Shown: positions 44,580 to 52,876 of the stretch, in pieces
How the letters are laid out: each line of letters starts with the position of its first letter
Numbering within the stretch: the stretch's first letter is position 1
From: an uncultured Erythrobacter sp.
GTDB taxonomy: Bacteria; Pseudomonadota; Alphaproteobacteria; Sphingomonadales; Sphingomonadaceae
Length of the DNA: 64,000 bases
NCBI GenBank assembly: GCA_937899785.1
Contig: CALCCG010000002.1
Location: 1 to 64,000 of the forward strand
Direction of reading: 5' to 3'
Program-made: the position numbers and the translations under genes
Notes under the pieces: generated by a model
Databases searched by the model: none
What the model saw: the letters and a program-made list of their open reading frames with translations, nothing else
Told to the model about the DNA's origin: nothing

Positions 44580-46076
44580 ATGGTCGCGCTGGTGAAGACG
44601 GTCGCCTATCTTGGACTCGAGGCCAAACCAGTCGAGGTTCAATGCCAGGTTGCCAGCGGTCTGCCCCGTTTCTCAATTGTGGGCCTGCCCGACAAATCGG
44701 TTAGCGAAAGCCGCGAGCGCGTCCAGGCCGCGCTTGCCGCGATGGGCCTCGCTCTGCCGCCCAAACGGATCACCATCAACCTGTCCCCGGCCGATCTTCC
44801 CAAAGACGGGTCGCATTACGACCTGCCGATCGCCCTTGCGCTGCTTGCGGCTATGGGCGTCACCGATGCGGAACAATTGGGTGACTGGCTCGCCGTGGGT
44901 GAGTTGTCGCTCGATGGACGGGTGGTGGCATCGCCGGGCGTCTTGATCGCTGCTCTTCACGCAAGTGAGGCGGAATGCGGCCTGATATGCCCCGCGGATC
45001 AGGGGTCGGAAGCCAAGTGGGCAAGCGGGGTCCCGGTCCTCGCTCCGCGCGAGCTGGGTAGCCTTTTGTCGCACCTGAAAGGCACACATGTCCTTGATGA
45101 CCCGGTTCGTGGAAGCGTTGCCGAGGCACCGCCTTCCAACGACCTCAAGCAAGTCAAGGGGCAAGAGAGCGCCAAACGGGCTTTAGAGATTGCGGCGGCT
45201 GGCGGGCACAACCTGCTCATGGTGGGTCCACCAGGATCGGGTAAGAGCCTGCTCGCCTCCTGCCTTCCCGGAATTCTGCCCGAACTTACACCGTCTGAAG
45301 CGCTTGAAGTCTCGATGGTGCAGTCGGTCGCGGGGACCTTGGAGGCCGGTCGTATCAGCCGCGCACGGCCGTTCCGCGCTCCGCATCATTCAGCCAGTAT
45401 GGCGGCGCTAACCGGTGGCGGGCTCAAAGTGCGTCCAGGTGAGGTGAGCCTCGCGCACTTGGGGGTGTTGTTCCTTGACGAGCTGCCGGAGTTCCAACGC
45501 CAGGTTCTTGATTCGCTTCGTCAACCGCTTGAGACTGGGAACGTGGACGTCGCCCGCGCCAACGCGCATGTGTCGTTTCCCGCGCAAGTGCAGCTCATCG
45601 CCGCGATGAATCCTTGCCGTTGCGGCCATGCGGGCGAAGCGGAACGCATCTGTTCGCGCCATCCGCGTTGTGTGGGCGAGTATCAAGGACGGCTCTCCGG
45701 ACCGCTCCTGGATCGGATTGATTTGCATGTCGATGTCGCGGCGGTAAGCGCCATGGACTTGGCTTTGCCACCCCCCACAGAGGACAGCGCGGCCGTCGCT
45801 TCGCGCGTAAAGAGCGCACGCGCCTTGTGCGAGGAGCGGGGACTGCGCTGCAACGCTCTTTTGCAAGGCGACCCTCTGGAACTGCATGCGGCGCCTGATG
45901 ACGAAGGCCGCGCTCTTCTTATGCAAGCCGCAGAGAAGCTGCGGCTATCCGCACGCAGCTACACCCGGATGCTAAGGGTGGCCCGCACAATTGCCGACCT
46001 TGCCGGCGCTGAACGGGTGGGCCGCGCTCACATCGGAGAGGCGCTTAGCTACCGACCGCTTGTCGGAGCGCGATAG
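44580..46076 (+). CDS. comM: YifB family Mg chelatase-like AAA ATPase (ComM)
   Basis: ComM-type hexameric helicases promote branch migration during natural transformation. The 498-residue protein has an N-terminal Lon-substrate-like domain (GLEAKPVEVQCQVASGLPRFSIVGLPDKSVSESRERV), a Walker A motif GPPGSGKS, Walker B LFLDELPEF, a Cys-rich insertion (NPCRCGHAGEAERICSRHPRC) and a C-terminal Mg-chelatase domain (SARSYTRMLRVARTIADL). Length is normal. Presence of the gene alone does not show that the organism is competent. Confidence 0.94.
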   Translation: MVALVKTVAYLGLEAKPVEVQCQVASGLPRFSIVGLPDKSVSESRERVQAALAAMGLALPPKRITINLSPADLPKDGSHYDLPIALALLAAMGVTDAEQLGDWLAVGELSLDGRVVASPGVLIAALHASEAECGLICPADQGSEAKWASGVPVLAPRELGSLLSHLKGTHVLDDPVRGSVAEAPPSNDLKQVKGQESAKRALEIAAAGGHNLLMVGPPGSGKSLLASCLPGILPELTPSEALEVSMVQSVAGTLEAGRISRARPFRAPHHSASMAALTGGGLKVRPGEVSLAHLGVLFLDELPEFQRQVLDSLRQPLETGNVDVARANAHVSFPAQVQLIAAMNPCRCGHAGEAERICSRHPRCVGEYQGRLSGPLLDRIDLHVDVAAVSAMDLALPPPTEDSAAVASRVKSARALCEERGLRCNALLQGDPLELHAAPDDEGRALLMQAAEKLRLSARSYTRMLRVARTIADLAGAERVGRAHIGEALSYRPLVGAR

Positions 46077-46233
46077 CCAGCCTGAAAAGTATCGCGGATT
46101 GTAACAAATGGCTTGCTGCGAAGCTGGTTCATCGCAAGGCAAGGATATCTGCTGTCATCCACTCAATGCCATCCAGACCAGACGAGTCGCTCCCGCATTG
46201 TCGCACACGCCTGCCCTTTCTACCGAAGAAACG

Positions 46234-47046
46234 GTGTCAGCCTATGAAGACGCATACGCCGCAGGGTATGCCGAGGGCTACGCTGAAGGATACGCTCACC
46301 ACAGCGAAAGATGGCAGGTTTTCAAACGGCGATTTGCTGGGATAGGCTTAACCGTCTTAGCCGAATTGCTTGTCATCGCTTTGCTGCTGACGCTGGGCTG
46401 GAACATCACTCAAAGCGAACCGGAGCTTCCGGTTATAACAACACTCGAAGCGCGCAACGCCTCTTCACCAGAGCCCCAAGCGCCCGAGGACAACACGCCA
46501 GACGAAGACCAGCGACAGGCCGAACCCGTCACCCAGCCGCCGGACCCACAGCCCATCGAAACGCGGGATTCCCCGCTGCAGCCGCCGCCACGGGTGCTGC
46601 CAACGCCGTTACCCGCACCGCCGCCACCTGTGCCCAGGCCGGAGCCCGCTCCACAAACGTCATCGAAACCGCCACAGGTTTACGGGCCGCCGGATACAGG
46701 GCCTTCGTCCTATTCCAACGACAGCCAACGCGTCGGGACCGCTCCCAATGGCGAACCCATGTACGCTGCGCGCTGGTATCGCGAGCCCACGCGGCAGGAA
46801 CTGGCGGGCTATCTCTCAACCGCAACCGGGCCAGGGAGCGCGCTGATCGTGTGCAAAACAGTGCCCGGCTTTTATGTCGAAGATTGCCAATTGCTGGGCG
46901 AGAGCCCGCAGGGGTCGCAAATGGGGCGCGCCGTCTTGGCCGCGGCCTGGCAGTTCCGCGTGCGCCCGGCCATCGTAGGCGGTCAATCGCAGTTTGGATC
47001 CTGGGTGCGTATACGAATCGATTACACCCGCACTGGTGGGCGTTGA
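46234..47046 (+). CDS. TonB-like proline-rich inner-membrane protein
   Basis: From GTG 46234 this protein has an N-terminal cytoplasmic segment with GYAEG repeats, one membrane helix (IGLTVLAELLVIALLLTLGW), a long Pro-rich periplasmic region (PPPVPRPEPAP) and a C-terminal domain of about 90 residues (MGRAVLAAAWQFRVRPA...WVRIRIDY) resembling the TonB C-terminal domain. It is plausibly an energy-transducing TonB paralog, but no ExbB/ExbD genes are adjacent. The track start at 46108 adds 42 codons with much lower GC at third positions, so I reject it. Confidence 0.6.
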   Translation: MSAYEDAYAAGYAEGYAEGYAHHSERWQVFKRRFAGIGLTVLAELLVIALLLTLGWNITQSEPELPVITTLEARNASSPEPQAPEDNTPDEDQRQAEPVTQPPDPQPIETRDSPLQPPPRVLPTPLPAPPPPVPRPEPAPQTSSKPPQVYGPPDTGPSSYSNDSQRVGTAPNGEPMYAARWYREPTRQELAGYLSTATGPGSALIVCKTVPGFYVEDCQLLGESPQGSQMGRAVLAAAWQFRVRPAIVGGQSQFGSWVRIRIDYTRTGGR

Positions 47047-47050
47047 CTCG

Positions 47051-48877
47051 TCAGCTATGGCCTCTGACGACCGCGACGAAGTCGTCGCCATAGGTCTCGA
47101 GCTTTTTGACGCCGATGCCCGGCACGTGCGCCAGATCCTCGCGACTGGCGGGGCGCGCGGACGCAATCTCGCGCAGAACGCTGTCGTGGAATATGATGTA
47201 AGCTGGGATCCCTTGTGTGCGGGCGAGCTCGGTGCGTTTGGCGCGCAAGGCTTCGAACAGCGGATCACCAACGGGGTTGCTCATCGCTCTGTTGCGTTGG
47301 CGGCCTTTCTTCGTCTTTGGACGCTCAGCGATCGTCACAGTTCGCTCACCTTTGAGAACGGGCCGCGCTTCCGGCCCGAGAGCCAGGCCGCCATGCTCGT
47401 TGGTCACCAGCATGTCCTGCGCCATCGCCGCGCGCATGACCGATCGCAACAGCGGCGCTTCGTCGCTCGTCAAGATACCAAACACGCTCAGCGCGTTGTG
47501 TCCGCGCTGACGCACCCGGTCATCCTCTTGGCCCAGCAGGACCTTTTCGATATGGCCGATGCCAAAGCTTTGCCCGGTGCGATACACAGCGGAGAGCAGC
47601 TTTTGCGCGATCTGCGTTGCCTCAAAGAGCTTGGGCGGATCCAGACAGATGTCGCAATTGCCGCAAGCCTTGGGTGGGTCTTCGCCGAAATGCCGCAACA
47701 AGATGGCCCGGCGGCAGGTTGACGCCTCGACCAACCCGGCCAGCGCGTTGAGCCGCGCGCGTTCGCTGACAAGGCGCGCGTCCTCGACCTGGCCTAACCA
47801 CTGCCGCGCTTTGGCAAAGTCGGTCGCGCTCCAAAACAGCCGCGCTTCCGCCGGGTCTCCGTCACGGCCGGCGCGGCCCGTTTCCTGGTAGTAGGCTTCG
47901 ATCGATTTGGGCAAAACGGCGTGAACCACAAACCGCACGTCGGGCTTATCGATGCCCATGCCGAAAGCGATGGTTGCGACCATCACCATGTCTTCAGACG
48001 CTACGAATTGTGACTGCACTGCGGCGCGCTGCTCGGGAAGAAGGCCCGCGTGATACACTCCAACCGTGCGCCCGGTTGCACCGAGCTTTTCAGCCAGTTG
48101 CTCGCACCCTTTGCGGCTGCCAGCGTAAACGATCCCCGCGCCAGGGGTGCGGCTTACGAAGTCAGCGAGCTGGCGCGCGCCGCCTTCGCGCGGAGCGATG
48201 GTGTAGCGAATGTTGGGTCGGTCAAACCCGGCAACGACCAACCCTTCGTCGGGAAGGCCAAGCTGGCGCAAGATGTCGACGCGCGTCGATTTGTCAGCGG
48301 TCGCGGTGAGCGCAAGGCGCGGCACAGCGGGAAACTCATCCAGAAGCGCGCGAAGCTTGCGATAGTCCGGGCGAAAATCATGCCCCCATTCCGACACGCA
48401 ATGCGCCTCATCAATCGCGAATAGGGAAATGTCCGCTTGCCCCAGCAAAGCCCGAAATGCGGTGGTTGTCGCTCTCTCAGGCGCAACATACAAAAGGTCC
48501 AGCTCGCCATCGCGAAAGGCCTGAGCCGTCTCTGTGTTGTGTGCGTCAGCGCTCGTCATGGAGGCCGCCCGAATTCCGACCGCGCGCGCAGAGCGGATCT
48601 GGTCGTGCATCAGCGCGATCAGCGGCGAGACGACAATGGCGGTGCCCGGTCGGAGGAGCGCGGGCAGTTGATAGCACAGCGATTTGCCCGCCCCTGTTGG
48701 CATCAGCGCCAATGTGTGCTCGCCGCTCAGGACCCGCGCGATCACCGCCTCCTGAGAGCCTCTAAAACCGGGAAACCCAAAGGTTGCGCGCAAGATCTCG
48801 CGCGCGTCGTCAAGCAACGGCGCAGAGTTGGCGCTTGCAGAGGCTTGGGATGAAAGGGGCCGGGCTGAAAACCGCAT
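47051..48877 (-). CDS. recQ: ATP-dependent DNA helicase RecQ
   Basis: RecQ is a 3'-5' helicase for recombination and replication-fork repair. Helicase motifs include Walker A MPTGAGKS, DEAH in FAIDEAHCVSEWGHDFRPDY, and the motif VI arginines QETGRAGRDG. The zinc-binding C-x-cluster (TCRRAILLRHFGEDPPKACGNCDIC), winged-helix domain and C-terminal HRDC domain (DPLFEALRAKRTELAR) are all present. ATG 48877 gives 608 residues; the track start is a TTG further upstream. Confidence 0.95.
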   Translation of the reverse strand: MRFSARPLSSQASASANSAPLLDDAREILRATFGFPGFRGSQEAVIARVLSGEHTLALMPTGAGKSLCYQLPALLRPGTAIVVSPLIALMHDQIRSARAVGIRAASMTSADAHNTETAQAFRDGELDLLYVAPERATTTAFRALLGQADISLFAIDEAHCVSEWGHDFRPDYRKLRALLDEFPAVPRLALTATADKSTRVDILRQLGLPDEGLVVAGFDRPNIRYTIAPREGGARQLADFVSRTPGAGIVYAGSRKGCEQLAEKLGATGRTVGVYHAGLLPEQRAAVQSQFVASEDMVMVATIAFGMGIDKPDVRFVVHAVLPKSIEAYYQETGRAGRDGDPAEARLFWSATDFAKARQWLGQVEDARLVSERARLNALAGLVEASTCRRAILLRHFGEDPPKACGNCDICLDPPKLFEATQIAQKLLSAVYRTGQSFGIGHIEKVLLGQEDDRVRQRGHNALSVFGILTSDEAPLLRSVMRAAMAQDMLVTNEHGGLALGPEARPVLKGERTVTIAERPKTKKGRQRNRAMSNPVGDPLFEALRAKRTELARTQGIPAYIIFHDSVLREIASARPASREDLAHVPGIGVKKLETYGDDFVAVVRGHS

Positions 48878-48983
48878 CACCCCGAACAGGCCAGCCAAGG
48901 CGGCAGAGGTCAAGGGCGGTGCGCGTCAAGTCCCAAGTTTTGCGCCGCAGCGTCGCCCGGTGCGCTCAGTGACACCGAAAGGA

Positions 48984-49538
48984 TCAGCGAGAGGCGGCTT
49001 TCTTGATCTCGGCAAGGTCGATCAAATCGCCGGTTGAAAGAGTGCCCGAAGATTGAGCAATCGTGCCGTCCACGCGTTTCCCGACATCGGCGCGCTTAAC
49101 CAGGTTAAGGTCCATGTGATCAAGAATGCGGCCATCGTGCGAGAGCATGGAAACCGGGGCAATCGGCAGGCGATCGAGTTCGTCGACCAGAACCGGGTCT
49201 TCGGCGACAAACTCGCTCCCGTACTTCTGGCCCCATTGACGCAACGCGATCATGGCGGGCAACAAATCGAAGCCTTTTTCCGTCAAACGGTACTCAATTT
49301 TGCGCCGATCGTCTTCGCAAGGCTCGCGTTTGAGAATGCCGTGATCGACCAATTTGGCCAGACGGTTGGACAAAATGTTGCGGGCGATGCCGAGCTCGCT
49401 GAGAAATTCCTCAAAGTGCTTAAGGCCATTAAAGCTGGCACGCAGGATCATGAACGACCAGCGTTCACCCATAACTTCAAGAGCTTGCGGCAATCCGCAA
49501 TCAATAAGTTCACGCAGCGACTCTCTAACTTCACCCAT
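48984..49538 (-). CDS. HxlR family transcriptional regulator
   Basis: This winged-helix regulator (184 residues from ATG 49538, which has GAGGA upstream) has the HxlR domain at about residues 12-105 (ALEVMGERWSFMILRASFNGLKHFEEFLSELGIARNILSNRLAKLVDHGIL). A C-terminal extension of about 75 residues is longer than in minimal HxlR proteins and may sense a ligand. HxlR proteins often respond to reactive electrophiles or quinones. It diverges from a small secreted protein across an intergenic region with a strong interleaved inverted repeat, its likely operator. Confidence 0.88.
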   Translation of the reverse strand: MGEVRESLRELIDCGLPQALEVMGERWSFMILRASFNGLKHFEEFLSELGIARNILSNRLAKLVDHGILKREPCEDDRRKIEYRLTEKGFDLLPAMIALRQWGQKYGSEFVAEDPVLVDELDRLPIAPVSMLSHDGRILDHMDLNLVKRADVGKRVDGTIAQSSGTLSTGDLIDLAEIKKAASR

Positions 49539-49604
49539 AAATCGGTCCTCTTCGTGCAACCTTGTTAGCGCGAATGTGCGCGGCAGCACAATCCGATAAA
49601 AAAA

Positions 49605-49636
49605 TTTTCAGTTTTCGGTTGCAACTGAAAACCGAA
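49605..49636. promoter_or_regulatory. Interleaved inverted repeats between hxlR and the CC_3452-like gene
   Basis: Two inverted repeats interleave with a 7-bp offset: TTTTCAGTT/AACTGAAAA (49605-49631, 9-bp spacer) and TTCGGTT/AACCGAA (49614-49636, 9-bp spacer). The position in a divergent promoter region beside an HxlR gene suggests its operator. Confidence 0.6.
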
Positions 49637-49723
49637 TCATTTAGGTAGCAATCAGCAACCGGTTTTAAATTGAAACGCTGCGTTGCACAAACAGGAAAAC
49701 CTCGACCGAAAAGGATGAAAGCG

Positions 49724-50050
49724 ATGACCCTCTCCCTCACCGCTGCAAGCCGCCTCTCCCTCGTTGCCACCGCCGCTCTCGCGCTTGGTACGACCGTTGC
49801 TCCGATAGCGAGCCAGGCCGCCGCCCCCTATTACACCGCCAAGCTGGCCGCGCCGGCCGATGATAACCGCGCTGTTGCTGGCGGCGTCGCTTGGGCTTGC
49901 AAGGACAACACCTGCGTCGCTGCCAAAGGCACCAGCCGCCCCCTCCGCATTTGTCGTGGTCTCGCGCGTGAGTTCGGCGAAATCACCAGCTTCATGACCG
50001 AAGGCGAAGCGCTGGACGAGAAGAACCTGGCTAAGTGCAACGGCAAGTAA
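49724..50050 (+). CDS. Small secreted CC_3452-like family protein
   Basis: The 108-residue protein has a signal peptide (about 1-31, ending ASQAAAP) and a mature part with three cysteines (ACKDNTC, RICRGL) and the segment GGVAWACKDNTCVAAKGTSRPLRICRGLAR, which I recognise as the CC_3452-type family of small alphaproteobacterial secreted proteins of unknown function. AAGGA lies 8 bp before ATG 49724; ATG 49715 is an alternative. It is divergent from the HxlR gene and likely under its control. A strong terminator follows. Confidence 0.75.
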   Translation: MTLSLTAASRLSLVATAALALGTTVAPIASQAAAPYYTAKLAAPADDNRAVAGGVAWACKDNTCVAAKGTSRPLRICRGLAREFGEITSFMTEGEALDEKNLAKCNGK

Positions 50051-50118
50051 GCTGACACTCTAAGGAATGTGAATTCCCGGTCGGTCCGCCGCTCTCCAGG
50101 CAGACCGCCACTCAAAAT

Positions 50119-50164
50119 CCCCGGCGCAGCTCTTCCCCAATCCAGCTGCTGCCGGGGTTTTTTT
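50119..50164 (+). terminator. Intrinsic terminator after the CC_3452-like gene
   Basis: A long stem (CCCCGGC + GCAGCT pairing AGCTGC + GCCGGGG, with one bulge) is followed by seven T. It also separates this gene from the convergent HAD hydrolase. Confidence 0.85.
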
Positions 50165-50167
50165 GTT

Positions 50168-50785
50168 CTAGAGAAGTCCAGCTTTCGCGAGCTGCGCCTC
50201 TAGAGCAAACGCATCGGTAAACAGATGCGCGTCCCAACCGCGTTCGCGAGCGGCCGCTATGTTGGCCGGATTGTCGTCGGTAAAGAAGAGCAAATTGCCC
50301 TGACGGCCAGCGCGCTCTTCGACAATCTCGTAGATTCGTCCGCTGGGTTTGGCCACTTTCTCAACGCCAGAGACAACAATGTCTTCGAACACGTCAAAGA
50401 TCGGCTCGGTCGGTCGAAACCCTTGCCAGAACTCATCGCCAAAATTCGTCAGGCAATAGAGCGGCACACCCCTCTCCCGCAGCCGCCGAACCAGTTCGTG
50501 TGTGCCATCCACGGGTCCGGGTACGGTTTCGTTGAAGCGGGCGGTGTAAGCGCGAATATGCTCTTCGTAATCCGGGAAAAGCGCAACGCGTTCTGGCACC
50601 ATCTGAGCTAGGGGTGTCCCGCGATCGTGCTGGAAGTGCCATTCCTCGGTGACGACGTTGGCGAGAAACCAGTCCAATTCGTCGGCGTCATCAATCAACT
50701 TTTCGAACAGCGCACGCAGCTGCCAGTGGAACAGCACGCGGCCCACATCGAACACAGCGGCTTTGGCCGGCTCAATCATGTTCAC
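50168..50785 (-). CDS. HAD family hydrolase
   Basis: A 205-residue haloacid dehalogenase-superfamily hydrolase. Motif I is FDVGRVLF (the YihX-like DxG form, nucleophile Asp13), motif II is YCLTNF, motif III includes the lysine in KPSG, and motif IV is FFTDDNPAN. The cap region is helical (C1 type). The family includes sugar- and nucleotide-phosphatases; the substrate is not clear. It lies upstream-facing toward the rpmJ terminator. Confidence 0.85.
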   Translation of the reverse strand: MNMIEPAKAAVFDVGRVLFHWQLRALFEKLIDDADELDWFLANVVTEEWHFQHDRGTPLAQMVPERVALFPDYEEHIRAYTARFNETVPGPVDGTHELVRRLRERGVPLYCLTNFGDEFWQGFRPTEPIFDVFEDIVVSGVEKVAKPSGRIYEIVEERAGRQGNLLFFTDDNPANIAAARERGWDAHLFTDAFALEAQLAKAGLL

Positions 50786-50802
50786 AGGTCCTCAAACAGC
50801 GA

Positions 50803-50831
50803 CGGCCCGCGCTCCTATCGGAGGCGGGCCG
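50803..50831 (-). terminator. Probable terminator downstream of rpmJ
   Basis: An 8-bp stem (CGGCCCGC/GCGGGCCG) extended by CTCC/GGAG follows rpmJ on the minus strand. The T-run after it is weak, so the call is moderate. Confidence 0.45.
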
Positions 50832-50873
50832 CTGCAAAACCATCCGACCGCCCAAAAGCAGCCAGCGCGTCAA

Positions 50874-50999
50874 TTAGCCCTGGCGAGCCTTGAAGCGACG
50901 ATTGGTCTTGTTGATGACATAGGTGCGTCCGCGACGGCGGATGACGCGGCAATCGCGATGGCGGTTCTTCAGCGACTTAAGGCTGTTGCGGATTTTCAT
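50874..50999 (-). CDS. rpmJ: 50S ribosomal protein L36 (zinc-free type)
   Basis: The minus-strand reading gives 41 residues, [22 protein letters not shown] to FKARQG, an L36 protein. It is the longer form lacking the zinc-binding C-x2-C...C-x4-H ligands, with a single cysteine. It is too short for the ORF track. L36 stabilises 23S rRNA near the peptidyl-transferase centre. Confidence 0.96.
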   Translation of the reverse strand: MKIRNSLKSLKNRHRDCRVIRRRGRTYVINKTNRRFKARQG

Positions 51000-51094
51000 C
51001 GTGTGTCTCTCAAAAAAGCAAAGCGCGCCGGAACGATCCGACGCGCGGGATTTCTGGCGCTGCCGTTAGCCCGCAAGGTCGGTTTCGTCAATCC

Positions 51095-52117
51095 TCAACC
51101 GCGCAAGTCCGAGAGCTTGCGTTCCCAGGCCAGCGCATGGGCAATGATCGTGTCGAGGTCAGCGTGCTGCGGCGCCCACTGGAGTGTTTCGCGAATACGC
51201 GCAGGGTCGGAGATAAGCTGATCCGGATCGCCGGCACGCCGCCCTTCGATCCGACGGTCAATCGTCAGATTGGTCACGCGATCGACGGCATCAAGCACTT
51301 CCAGCACCGAGAATCCTCGCCCATAACCGCAGTTCATCGCAAGCGAACATTCCGGCTGAGCGATCAAGGCTTTGAGCGCCAGAACATGCGCCGCCGCCAA
51401 GTCACTGACATGGATGTAGTCGCGCACGCCGGTGCCGTCCGGTGTTTCGTAATCGGTGCCGAAAACGCTCACATGGCTGCGCTTGCCAAGCGCCGCTTCG
51501 ACCGCAACTTTGATAAGATGCGTCGCGCCCGCGGTGGATTGACCCGAGCGCGCTTCAGGGTCGGCGCCCGCGACGTTGAAATAGCGCAAGGCGCAGTGGT
51601 TCATCGGGTGCGCCGCCGCCGTGTCGGCCAGCATCCGCTCCGTCATCAGCTTGGACCAGCCATAGGGGTTGATAGGCCGTTGGGGAGTGTCCTCGCGCAC
51701 GGGTGAGAACTCAGGAAGACCATACGTCGCAGCAGTGCTGGAGAAAATGAAATGGGCCACGCCAGCTTTCACCGCGACCTCGATCAGAGCGCGGCTTTTG
51801 GCGGTGTTGTTGTGATAATATTTGAGCGGGTTCTCGACGCTTTCGGGTACCACAATGGATCCGGCAAAATGCATGATCGCGCCCGTTCCTTGTTCGGCAA
51901 AAATGCGGGTCAGCAAGTCGCCATCTTCAATATCGCCTTCGTAAAGCGCGACTCCATCGGGCACAGCGAAGCGAAAGCCTGTGGTCAGGTTGTCGATGAC
52001 CGCGACATCCCAGCCTTCATCTTGGAGAGCGAGCACGGCGTGGCTTCCGATATAGCCGGCGCCGCCCGTGACAAGAACGCTGGGCTTGGCGGGTTTGGAC
52101 TCGCTTTCGTTCATCAT
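51095..52117 (-). CDS. galE: UDP-glucose 4-epimerase
   Basis: GalE interconverts UDP-glucose and UDP-galactose for polysaccharide and LPS synthesis. It is an extended SDR with TGGAGYIGSHAVLAL (NAD site), the catalytic SST and YGWSK (Tyr-x-x-x-Lys), NPYGWSKLMTE and the GRRAGDPDQLISD substrate segment. The length of 340 residues is normal. An ATG two codons upstream is equally possible. Confidence 0.94.
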   Translation of the reverse strand: MMNESESKPAKPSVLVTGGAGYIGSHAVLALQDEGWDVAVIDNLTTGFRFAVPDGVALYEGDIEDGDLLTRIFAEQGTGAIMHFAGSIVVPESVENPLKYYHNNTAKSRALIEVAVKAGVAHFIFSSTAATYGLPEFSPVREDTPQRPINPYGWSKLMTERMLADTAAAHPMNHCALRYFNVAGADPEARSGQSTAGATHLIKVAVEAALGKRSHVSVFGTDYETPDGTGVRDYIHVSDLAAAHVLALKALIAQPECSLAMNCGYGRGFSVLEVLDAVDRVTNLTIDRRIEGRRAGDPDQLISDPARIRETLQWAPQHADLDTIIAHALAWERKLSDLRG

Positions 52118-52231
52118 GGCCGCGCGTTAGCAAACTTCTGCTGTAAAAGCGTGAAGCTCTGCATTCGCGGATTGGGGTCTTGCACAAGCGCCAATTGGCC
52201 CTATGCCTACAAGCCTGAGAGGAGCCCCCAA

Positions 52232-52876
52232 ATGCTGCACTTCAATCCCCGTCGCCTGGCGTTCTGCGTGCTTTTTCTGACGAGCCTCGCCGCTTGTGCC
52301 GGCGGCGCCTACACTGGTCCTGTTGAGGTTACTCGGTTTGTGGCGGACAAGCCCATGGGCCTGGGTGAAGGGACGATCGTCCTACGCTTTTCGGACGACT
52401 TGAAGAATCAATCGGCGCGCGACGCGTTCCGTTCAGCGGTGGGCAACGAGCTTGGCCGGCTTGGCTATACCATCATCTCAAACGAAGACATTGCCGGGCA
52501 AATCGCGACGATAAGCACCAGCCGAAGCTCACCAGGCCAAACCGACCCGCAAAACCCGGTGAGCGTCGGGGTCGGCGGATCGACGGGTAGCTTTGGTTCG
52601 GGACTTGGCGTGGGTGTCGGCATCATTCTGGGTGGAAGCGGGAACCAGAGCCCGCGTGTCGTGTCGGAATTGAGCGTTGCAATTGCGGCCAACAGCCAAG
52701 ACCCCAACCGGCTAAACCTGTGGGAGGCGCGGGCCCAATTCCCGACCAGCGTCGATTCTCCCTATGCGCCGGTTGACGTCAACGCGCGCACGTTGGCAGC
52801 GGCGGTCTTCCAGGATTTTCCCGGCGGCAACGGTGAGACGGTCAGCCTGAAAGCTGGCGAATTGGTGGAGCCCTGA
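52232..52876 (+). CDS. DUF4136-like lipoprotein
   Basis: This 214-residue lipoprotein has a lipobox LTSLAAC (Cys22), a mature domain with a Gly/Ser-rich middle ([24 protein letters not shown]) and the end [18 protein letters not shown]. The end matches the DUF4136 lipoprotein at 19711 (LFTDFPGNSGETLRI), so the two are distant paralogs. ATG 52232 has a GAGAGGAG ribosome-binding site; the track start at 51752 is far too long. Its stop overlaps the carboxypeptidase start by one base. Confidence 0.75.
   Translation: MLHFNPRRLAFCVLFLTSLAACAGGAYTGPVEVTRFVADKPMGLGEGTIVLRFSDDLKNQSARDAFRSAVGNELGRLGYTIISNEDIAGQIATISTSRSSPGQTDPQNPVSVGVGGSTGSFGSGLGVGVGIILGGSGNQSPRVVSELSVAIAANSQDPNRLNLWEARAQFPTSVDSPYAPVDVNARTLAAAVFQDFPGGNGETVSLKAGELVEP

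Noticed and set aside
46108-46233. Longer start for the TonB-like protein
   Set aside because: The extra codons have much lower third-position GC than the rest of the gene and a Cys-rich sequence unlike a cytoplasmic TonB start.
48984-49200. TTAACC...GGTTAA palindrome inside hxlR as a CtrA site
   Set aside because: The spacing does not match the TTAA-N7-TTAA CtrA pattern and it lies in coding sequence.
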